From NCBI GenBank assembly GCA_028869725.1, contig JAGWRJ010000125.1:1-5247 (forward strand): 5,247 bases of DNA. Reading direction: 5' to 3'. Made by a program: the position numbers and the translations under genes. The number at the start of each line of letters is the position of its first letter. Within the stretch, counting starts at the first letter, position 1. Under the pieces are notes generated by a model, which did no database searches, was not told where the DNA came from, and worked only from the letters and a program-made list of their open reading frames with translations. This DNA is from Alphaproteobacteria bacterium (GTDB taxonomy: Bacteria; Pseudomonadota; Alphaproteobacteria; Micropepsales; Micropepsaceae). Positions 1 through 3,421 of this stretch are shown piece after piece.

Positions 1-90
1 CAGCCTTTCGAGGCCGCACACAAGAAATTCCGCATCATAGGTTTCAACTCAAAACCGCGGCGCACCTTGGACACCGCCTCAAACGGGTAG
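1..90 (+). CDS. Possible 3' end of an unidentified gene (29 codons, partial)
   Basis: Frame 1 is open from the window edge to a TAG at 88-90 and would encode a basic C-terminal tail containing FEAAHKKFRIIGFNS and KPRRTLD. I do not recognise the family. The KPRRTLD stretch faintly recalls the RPRKTL motif near the C-terminus of IS30-type transposases, but this is too short to trust. Frame 3 is also open here, as is common in GC-rich DNA, so coding is uncertain. The fragment lies just outside the first tRNA-derived repeat, so it would belong to the chromosomal flank or to a further unit to the left. Confidence 0.2.
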   Translation, partial: QPFEAAHKKFRIIGFNSKPRRTLDTASNG

Positions 91-125
91 TCGGTCGCGT
101 TTGGAGTTCAGTGTTCTGCAATGAG

Positions 126-172
126 TTGGCGCGCCCTAGGGGAGTCGAACCCCTCTTGCAAGATTGAAAATC
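126..172. repeat. att-like direct repeat, copy 1 (tRNA-Glu 3' half)
   Basis: This 47-bp block is identical to 1423-1469 and 3273-3319. It runs from one base outside the encoded CCA of tRNA-Glu through the T arm, variable loop and anticodon loop, and stops two bases into the far side of the anticodon stem. After it the sequence departs from the tRNA and enters the shared cassette leader, so it cannot form a tRNA. The end of identity at the anticodon arm fits a crossover in the anticodon loop, a known integration sublocation for tyrosine recombinases. Confidence 0.85.
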
Positions 173-185
173 AGGGTAGTTGTTA

Positions 186-198
186 GCATTTTCAATGC
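186..198. repeat. Inverted repeat GCATT-TTC-AATGC resembling the tRNA-Glu anticodon arm
   Basis: A perfect 5-bp inverted repeat with a 3-base centre lies 13 bases to the right of the att core. Its central nine bases, ATTTTCAAT, equal the sense-strand centre of the tRNA-Glu anticodon arm and are the inverse of ATTGAAAAT at 163-171 inside the core. The same motif is present at 1482-1494 in unit 2. It may be an integrase core-type site or a structural mimic of the target; this is inference. Confidence 0.5.
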
Positions 199-214
199 AC
201 TGACGAGATCTCAG

Positions 215-268
215 GTGTCTAACCAACCCCCTGTTAAATCAGCAGGTAAGGATCAGAGCTGTCTAACC
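215..268 (+). promoter_or_regulatory. Pair of putative recombinase arm-type sites, unit 1 left end
   Basis: GTGTCTAACC at 215-224 and CTGTCTAACC at 259-268 are direct repeats 44 bases apart. Related decamers occur once near each unit's right end (1380-1389 and 3231-3240), in the same orientation and at a near-constant distance from the core. Short repeated sites flanking a core are what integrase arm-binding sites look like. Binding is not shown here. Confidence 0.45.
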
Positions 269-438
269 TCGCCCGCCCGCAGGGCCGAGATCGAAACACC
301 TCCCGCCCATCGCCGTGTTCGCAAGCGGGAAACGATCCAATGTCCACGCTGACCGGTAGATGGCCCGTGAGACCGCAAATCAGCGGTTTTAATCGCAAGC
401 TGTCGGTGGCAAGAAGATGGACTTGTACGTCAATATGA

Positions 439-451
439 CATACATTGTATG
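439..451. promoter_or_regulatory. Palindromic operator candidate upstream of the tacA-like gene
   Basis: CATACA-T-TGTATG is a perfect 6-bp inverted repeat around one base, 28 bases before the antitoxin ATG. Ribbon-helix-helix antitoxins of this kind normally bind short palindromes in their own promoter together with the toxin. This is therefore the likely autoregulatory operator. No convincing -35/-10 pair could be fixed around it. Confidence 0.5.
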
Positions 452-479
452 CCAATTTTAGAGTTCTGGAGTGATCGTC

Positions 480-785
480 ATGGCGCGCGAACGCGCGAAA
501 ATTGAGCGTAAGCCGCGCAACCGAGACGAGCGGCTCGGCTTTCGGCTCGATGAAGAATCTAAGGATTTGATCGAACAAGCTGCCAGCCTGTCCAGGCGCA
601 AGGTGAGCGATTTCTGCGTCACGGCGCTGCTCGATACTGCACGGCGGGTCATCGCTGAGCATGAGACACTGGCGTTGTCAGCTCGTGACCGTAAGGCATT
701 CTTTGATACGCTCATGCATCCGCCGGAGCCTAGCAAACGACTTCAACGCGCGCTGGCCGAGCACAAGCGGCGGGTGGGGTCGTAA
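480..785 (+). CDS. TacA-like DUF1778 ribbon-helix-helix antitoxin
   Basis: This 101-residue protein is the likely antitoxin of a type II TacA/TacT-like (DUF1778-GNAT) toxin-antitoxin pair. The N-terminal part, about residues 18-55 with RLGFRLDEESKDLIEQAA, has the strand and two amphipathic helices of a ribbon-helix-helix DNA-binding domain. The C-terminal part, about residues 63-92, contains LALSARDRKAFFDTL and a PPEPSKRLQRAL segment, typical of the region that wraps the acetyltransferase toxin in this family. I chose ATG 480 because GGAG at 468-471 lies eight bases upstream; a GTG at 471 is in frame but overlaps that ribosome-binding site. The stop lies two bases before the toxin ATG, consistent with an operon. 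The length is normal and the gene looks intact, although its partner toxin is broken. A palindrome at 439-451 is the probable operator. Confidence 0.85.
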   Translation: MARERAKIERKPRNRDERLGFRLDEESKDLIEQAASLSRRKVSDFCVTALLDTARRVIAEHETLALSARDRKAFFDTLMHPPEPSKRLQRALAEHKRRVGS

Positions 786-787
786 AG

Positions 788-1274
788 ATGCCTGGGTCCC
801 GGCCTGATCTAAGGATCGAGGCCCTCGCGGAGCATCACGACCGAAGCACATTTTCCTGCGGGATCGATAGTCTCGATCAGTATTTCCGGGATCAGGCAGG
901 CCAGGACGTCCGTCGTAAGGCAAATGGCGTATTTGTACTTGTCGAACCGAAGCAGCCAAGCATGGTGCTTGGCTACTATACTCTTTGCGGCACGCAAGCA
1001 CGTCCCTCGCTATCCACTAGTAGCGGCGATCCTCGTCGGACGGCTAGCAATATCGGCAACCCGGCAAGGACAGCGCCTCGGTGCGATACTGATCGCCGAT
1101 GCCGTGCGTCGCACCTACGCCAGCGCCTCCACCATTGGCGCATCGATGATGGTCGTGGATGCAATCAATGAGCGCGCCGCAACTTTCTATGAAGCCAACG
1201 GCTTCGTGCGATTGCCCGACTCTCTGCGCCTTGTGCTGCCCATGAGTGTTATAAAGCGGATGATAGAAACGTGA
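788..1274 (+). pseudogene. GNAT acetyltransferase toxin (TacT-like), frameshifted with apparent internal deletion
   Basis: TacT-like toxins acetylate the amino group of aminoacyl-tRNAs and so block translation. Here the first frame, from ATG 788, gives the typical N-terminus (EALAEHHDRSTFSCGIDSLD, then DQAGQDVRRKANGVFVLV, then GYYTLC) up to about position 988. The rest of the domain continues in another frame from about 987, with ARKHVPRYP, AILVGRLAISATRQGQRLGA (acetyl-CoA loop), MMVVDAINERAATFYEANGF (with the conserved FY) and a C-terminal LVLPM, ending at TGA 1272-1274. Family members as I remember them have roughly ten or more residues between GYYTL and the PRYP motif, and these are missing. 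The lesion therefore looks like a deletion of 3n+2 bases and not a single-base error. The first frame would run on to a 127-residue protein lacking the acetyl-CoA site. The gene is most likely inactive. Confidence 0.85.
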
Positions 1275-1422
1275 GGGTGCTATCGTCACTCGAATTCAAT
1301 TCCGGTCGCGTCCGAGCAAATCCCAGCTGTATTCGCTTCCAGCCCAAAATTGTCAAAATGCCAGATATCAAGACCGTGAGTGTCTAGCCTTCGCGCCTTC
1401 GACCACAAGCCATTGAAAACAC
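1275..1422. other. Intergenic tail of unit 1 including the conserved right end
   Basis: No gene is seen. Positions 1346-1395 match 3197-3246 at 43 of 50 bases, and the match decays towards the core repeat. The shared block contains AAAATGCCAGATATCAAG and the decamer GTGTCTAGCC (1380-1389). This defines the right end of the cassette family. An ATTGAAAA at 1412-1419, next to the core, is not present in unit 2. Confidence 0.65.
1380..1389 (+). promoter_or_regulatory. Putative recombinase arm-type site, unit 1 right end
   Basis: GTGTCTAGCC is followed by TTCGCG and matches the left-end decamers at 215-224 and 259-268 with one or two changes. It ends 33 bases before the core repeat at 1423. The equivalent site in unit 2 (3231-3240) ends 32 bases before its core. 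Confidence 0.4.
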
Positions 1423-1469
1423 TTGGCGCGCCCTAGGGGAGTCGAACCCCTCTTGCAAGATTGAAAATC
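1423..1469. repeat. att-like direct repeat, copy 2 (tRNA-Glu 3' half)
   Basis: This copy is identical over 47 bases to the other two and forms the junction between units 1 and 2. It serves as the right end of one and the left end of the other. As with copy 1, the tRNA 5' half is absent, so it is not a tRNA gene. Confidence 0.85.
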
Positions 1470-1511
1470 AGGGTAATTGTTAGCATTTTCAATGCACAGA
1501 CGAGATCTCAG

Positions 1512-1564
1512 GTGTCTAACCAACCCCTGTTAAATCAGCAGGTAAGGATCGGAGCTGTCTAACC
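1512..1564 (+). promoter_or_regulatory. Pair of putative recombinase arm-type sites, unit 2 left end
   Basis: GTGTCTAACC (1512-1521) and CTGTCTAACC (1555-1564) are the counterparts of the sites in unit 1. They are 43 bases apart because of a single-base indel between the copies. Both decamers are unchanged between copies although other bases of the leader differ. Confidence 0.45.
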
Positions 1565-1696
1565 TTGCCCGCCCGCAGGGCCGAGATCGACACACCTCCC
1601 GCTCATCGCCGTGTTCGCAAGCGGGAAACGATCCAATGTCCATGCTGACCGGTAGATGGCCCGTGCGAGCGCAAATCAGCGTTTTTAATCGCAAGC

Positions 1697-1744
1697 TTGA
1701 AGTACCCGCCCATTCATAGTAGGTTATTTCACTACATTTAGAGG
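1697..1744 (+). promoter_or_regulatory. Promoter, operator and ribosome-binding region of the phd-vapC operon (tentative)
   Basis: This AT-richer stretch separates the shared leader from the antitoxin gene. TTGAAG (1697-1702) and TAGGTT (1720-1725) are spaced 17 bases and could be weak -35/-10 elements. GTAG (1719-1722) and CTAC (1732-1735) form a short inverted repeat that could be the antitoxin operator. GAGG at 1741-1744 is a ribosome-binding site five bases before ATG 1750. Only the ribosome-binding site is reasonably firm. Confidence 0.35.
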
Positions 1745-1749
1745 TTGAT

Positions 1750-1995
1750 ATGGAAAAGGCTGTGTCCGCGGCAGATGCCAACCGCAAGTTCTCCCTTCTT
1801 CTGCGAGGGGTGCGTGAAGGCCACAGCTACGTCGTGACGAGCCACGGCAAGCCCGTTGCCCGTCTTATCCCCGCTGGCAAACATGAAGGCGTGGCGGCAA
1901 GTGCACGCCACGCCCTGCTGGCGCGCCTCGAAAAGCAACCCGTCCTTCACACAGGAAGATGGACACGGGATGAACTCTACGAGGACGATCGGTGA
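1750..1995 (+). CDS. Phd/YefM-family antitoxin (VapB-like partner of VapC)
   Basis: This 81-residue protein has the Phd/YefM fold signature: an N-terminal MEKAVSAADANRKFSLLL segment, then VREGHSYVVT and GKPVARLIP at about residues 21-41. This region dimerises and binds operator DNA. The C-terminal part, about residues 50-81, ends in WTRDELYEDD, a typical flexible acidic tail that inserts into the toxin. ATG 1750 is preceded by GAGG at five bases, and no better start is visible. The stop overlaps the next gene's GTG in a four-base GTGA, indicating translational coupling. The role is to neutralise the PIN toxin and repress the operon. The family call is firm; the specific name is not. Confidence 0.9.
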   Translation: MEKAVSAADANRKFSLLLRGVREGHSYVVTSHGKPVARLIPAGKHEGVAASARHALLARLEKQPVLHTGRWTRDELYEDDR

Positions 1996-2447
1996 AGGTC
2001 GCTCTCGACACAAACATCCTCGCCTACGCAGAAGGCATAAACGGGACCGAGAAACGCCAGGCTGCTCTGGCGGTCATTCGAACGCTTCCCCAAGAAGCTG
2101 GCGTCATCCCGGTCCAGGCACTTGGGGAGCTTTTCAACGTGCTTGTGCGCAAAGCGGGAAAGTCGCGCCGCAGTGCATGCGATGCATTACTGAGCTGGCG
2201 CGATAGCTTTTCCGTTGTCGAAACGTCTCCAGAGATCATGTTGGCCGCAGCCGAGCTCGCGACAACTCATCAACTCGGTATATGGGACGCAGTCATCTTC
2301 TCGGCTGCCGCTCATGCCGGGTGCCGCCTGCTTCTGTCAGAAGACCTCCAGGACGGCTTCACTTGGGCAGGAGTGACTGTGGTTGATCCATTTGCATCAG
2401 AGCCACATCTCCTCTTGCGCGCACTACTGGCAGACGACTCCAAATAG
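1992..2447 (+). CDS. vapC: PIN-domain ribonuclease toxin VapC
   Basis: This 151-residue PIN-domain protein is the likely toxin of the pair. VapC toxins are magnesium-dependent RNases that usually cut tRNAs or rRNA. The expected acidic residues are visible: D6 in LDTNIL, E46 in ALGELFNV, D99 in LGIWDAVI, and D118 in LLSEDLQDG, so the active site looks intact. The length is somewhat longer than a minimal PIN domain, with a short leucine-rich tail after VVDPF. The start is GTG 1992, overlapping the antitoxin stop by four bases; the downstream reading MKVALDTN matches the family N-terminus. The RNA target cannot be told from sequence. Confidence 0.92.
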   Translation: MKVALDTNILAYAEGINGTEKRQAALAVIRTLPQEAGVIPVQALGELFNVLVRKAGKSRRSACDALLSWRDSFSVVETSPEIMLAAAELATTHQLGIWDAVIFSAAAHAGCRLLLSEDLQDGFTWAGVTVVDPFASEPHLLLRALLADDSK

Positions 2448-2460
2448 GTTGTTATTCGAG

Positions 2461-2479
2461 CAAGACCGCGTGACTAACT
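2461..2479 (+). promoter_or_regulatory. Stray arm-like decamer between vapC and the methyltransferase gene
   Basis: The 62-base gap contains CAAGACCG followed by GTGACTAACT (2470-2479). The first eight bases equal 1369-1376 in the unit 1 right end, and the decamer differs by one base from the unit 2 right-end site at 3231-3240. It may be a remnant of a cassette end, or chance. It also overlaps where a promoter for the methyltransferase gene could lie. Confidence 0.3.
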
Positions 2480-2509
2480 TAAAATGAGGATAGTGGAGGA
2501 AATGCCAAC

Positions 2510-3145
2510 ATGCAGGACTGGGCGGAATGGCACCGAGACTACGATGACCCAAGTTCTCTGCTGTCGCGCCGATTGGAACTCGTGCAGGGACATCTGCGCT
2601 CTGAACTAGATGTCCTCCCTGCCGGAGACATACGACTGATAAGCCTCTGCGCGGGACAAGGCCGGGACGTGATCGGCGTCCTGGCCGTGCATCCGCGTGG
2701 GCGCGAAGTAAGTGCGCGGCTAATCGAACTGGACGCGCGAAACGTCGCGGTGGCAAAGCGCTTGGCTCATGAAGCTGGGTTAGACGACGTTGAGATACTG
2801 CAGGCCGATGCCGGAATCACCGATACCTGCGTGGGTGCGGTCCCCGCCCAGATCGTTATGGTCTGCGGTATCTTCGGTAACATCTCCGACAGGCAGATCC
2901 ACGGCACGGTGACAGCCCTACCTAGCCTATGCGCGCCCGGCGCGCTGGTCCTCTGGACCCGGCATCGCATGCCACCTGATCTGACCCCAAAGATCAGGTC
3001 ATGGTTCAGCGAGATTGGCTTCCGTGAGGAGGCTTTCGACATCAGTCAAGACGGCTTCATGTCGGTGGGAGCGCACCGGCTGACAGGCGAGCCCGCCGCG
3101 CTCGTTCCCGGCCAACGGCTGTTCACCTTCGTATCGAAGATCTGA
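2510..3145 (+). CDS. Class I SAM-dependent methyltransferase, substrate unknown
   Basis: This 211-residue Rossmann-fold methyltransferase shows SAM-binding motif I, LISLCAGQGRD, at residues 43-53. An acidic strand end, ARLIELDARN, lies at about 69-78. QADAGITD follows at 98-105, and VMVCGIFGNIS at 116-126 in the motif IV position. There is no DPPY or NPPY motif and no target-recognition domain, so it is not an obvious DNA modification enzyme. It resembles a group of stand-alone methyltransferases whose substrate is unknown to me. ATG 2510 is preceded by GGAGGA at nine bases. It lies 62 bases after vapC on the same strand and may be read from the vapC promoter or its own. There is no membrane segment or signal peptide. 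It is the only non-toxin-antitoxin cargo gene in the array. Confidence 0.85.
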   Translation: MQDWAEWHRDYDDPSSLLSRRLELVQGHLRSELDVLPAGDIRLISLCAGQGRDVIGVLAVHPRGREVSARLIELDARNVAVAKRLAHEAGLDDVEILQADAGITDTCVGAVPAQIVMVCGIFGNISDRQIHGTVTALPSLCAPGALVLWTRHRMPPDLTPKIRSWFSEIGFREEAFDISQDGFMSVGAHRLTGEPAALVPGQRLFTFVSKI

Positions 3146-3272
3146 GTCATCGTCTCGCTATGAGCACGTTCTCAGGCATCTCCCACGTCCAGCCAGAAAA
3201 TTGTGAAAATGCCAAATATCAAGGCCAGGAGTGACTAACCTTCGCGTCCCGCCCTGCATGTTCTTGAATCCA
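3146..3272. other. Intergenic tail of unit 2 including the conserved right end
   Basis: No gene is seen. Positions 3197-3246 match the unit 1 right end (43 of 50 bases), including AAAATGCCAAATATCAAG and the arm-like decamer. No hairpin with a U-run is visible for either the methyltransferase gene on the plus strand or the tRNA on the minus strand. Confidence 0.6.
3231..3240 (+). promoter_or_regulatory. Putative recombinase arm-type site, unit 2 right end
   Basis: GTGACTAACC followed by TTCGCG is the counterpart of 1380-1389. It lies 32 bases from the core, in the same orientation as all other copies. Confidence 0.4.
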
Positions 3273-3319
3273 TTGGCGCGCCCTAGGGGAGTCGAACCCC
3301 TCTTGCAAGATTGAAAATC
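3273..3319. repeat. att-like direct repeat, copy 3 (inside the intact tRNA-Glu)
   Basis: This is the same 47-base block, here continuous with the 5' half of tRNA-Glu. It is the copy that restores a functional tRNA after integration and probably the live attachment site for any further unit. Confidence 0.85.
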
Positions 3320-3348
3320 TTGAGTCCTAACCGATAGACGAAGGGCGC
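3274..3348 (-). tRNA. tRNA-Glu (anticodon TTC), complete, CCA encoded
   Basis: Read on the minus strand, the 75-base gene folds as a standard cloverleaf. The acceptor stem is GCGCCCT with AGGGCGC, and the D arm is GTCT/AGGAC. The anticodon stem is CAAGA/TCTTG around the loop TTTTCAA, with anticodon TTC. The T arm is AGGGG-TTCGACT-CCCCT, the discriminator is G and CCA is encoded. It reads GAA/GAG glutamate codons. It lies downstream of recJ on the same strand with its own promoter. Its 3' half serves as the insertion site for the cassette array on its left. Confidence 0.97.
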
Positions 3349-3355
3349 AGGCCAG

Positions 3356-3371
3356 CGGCGCTTGGGCGCCG
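3356..3371 (-). other. Hairpin in the tRNA-Glu leader
   Basis: A perfect 6-bp stem, CGGCGC-TTGG-GCGCCG on the plus strand, lies between the tRNA promoter and the tRNA 5' end. It has no U-run, so it is not a typical terminator. It may act in 5' processing or simply be GC-rich spacer. Confidence 0.4.
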
Positions 3372-3386
3372 TACTTTGGAGGGGGC

Positions 3387-3415
3387 GCTATAGCCGTCCC
3401 TTTTTCCTATTGCAA
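3387..3415 (-). promoter_or_regulatory. Sigma70-type promoter for tRNA-Glu
   Basis: On the minus strand TTGCAA (-35, 3410-3415) is followed after exactly 17 bases by TATAGC (-10, 3387-3392). A GC-rich discriminator, GCCCCCTCC, comes next, as seen at stringently controlled stable-RNA promoters. It begins only six bases after the recJ stop codon. Transcription should start near 3380, giving a leader of about 30 bases before the tRNA. Confidence 0.7.
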
Positions 3416-3421
3416 GGCCTC

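Larger units (their letters stand above)
126..401. repeat. Conserved cassette left end, copy 1
   Basis: The 276 bases here match 1423-1697 with ten substitutions and one single-base indel. All of the differences lie outside the 47-bp tRNA-derived core. No gene is evident. A minus-strand frame crossing it is open in both copies, but most of the base differences would change the amino acid, which argues against coding. Visible structure includes GCATTTTCAATGC (186-198), the palindrome GAGATCTC (205-212) and two decamers, GTGTCTAACC (215-224) and CTGTCTAACC (259-268). I read it as a recombination arm region that also separates the cargo promoter from the attachment site. Confidence 0.85.
126..1469. 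mobile_element. Cassette unit 1: tRNA-Glu-bounded unit with tacA-like antitoxin and broken GNAT toxin
   Basis: This segment is bounded by two identical 47-bp direct repeats (126-172 and 1423-1469) that copy the 3' half of the tRNA-Glu gene at 3274-3348. One repeat plus interior measures 1297 bp. Just inside the left repeat is a 229-bp leader shared with unit 2, and just before the right repeat is a shorter end also shared with unit 2. The middle, about 402-1340, is unique and holds a toxin-antitoxin pair. No integrase or transposase is present, so any mobility would have to be supplied in trans. Site-specific integration by a tyrosine recombinase at tRNA genes is well established and explains why the functional tRNA is rebuilt at one end. 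The assignment of this piece as a discrete element is an inference from the repeat layout. Confidence 0.75.
1423..1697. repeat. Conserved cassette left end, copy 2
   Basis: This is the second copy of the 126-401 sequence. It keeps the anticodon-arm-like hairpin (1482-1494), GAGATCTC, and both arm-like decamers, GTGTCTAACC (1512-1521) and CTGTCTAACC (1555-1564). Identity stops abruptly after AATCGCAAGCT, about 50 bases before the antitoxin start, so each unit supplies its own promoter. No gene is seen in the stretch 1470-1749. Confidence 0.85.
1423..3319. mobile_element. Cassette unit 2: tRNA-Glu-bounded unit with Phd/YefM-VapC module and methyltransferase
   Basis: This unit is bounded by the second and third copies of the 47-bp tRNA-derived repeat; one repeat plus interior is 1850 bp. 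Its left end (1423-1697) and right end (about 3197-3272) match unit 1, while its cargo is unrelated to unit 1. The right-hand repeat is inside the complete tRNA-Glu gene, as expected if new units enter at the intact tRNA and push older ones to the left. Unit 2 would then be the more recent arrival, which fits its intact genes beside the decayed toxin of unit 1. There is no recombinase inside. Status as a mobile element is inferred from structure alone. Confidence 0.75.

Noticed and set aside
126..172. tRNA gene at 126-172 or 1423-1469
   Set aside because: Only the 3' half of tRNA-Glu is present. The following bases do not supply a D arm or the 5' acceptor strand.
234..662. Minus-strand open frame crossing the leader, with a similar one at 1530-1787 sharing its C-terminal half
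   Set aside because: The similarity is only the DNA repeat seen in translation. Most base differences between the copies would change amino acids, the N-terminal parts are unrelated, and one overlaps the clear antitoxin gene.
1856..2206. Plus-strand frame overlapping the phd and vapC genes
   Set aside because: It is out of frame with two well-supported genes and has no family features.
2510..3145. Restriction-modification methylase
   Set aside because: There is no DPPY/NPPY or cytosine-methylase motif, no target-recognition region and no neighbouring endonuclease.
126..3319. CRISPR array or integron attC array
   Set aside because: The repeats are 1.3-1.85 kb apart and derive from a tRNA gene. 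There is no short regular spacing, no cas gene, no integron integrase and no attC-type paired boxes.
3356..3371. Rho-independent terminator of recJ
   Set aside because: The stem is good but no U-run follows on the minus strand, and it lies between the tRNA promoter and the tRNA gene.
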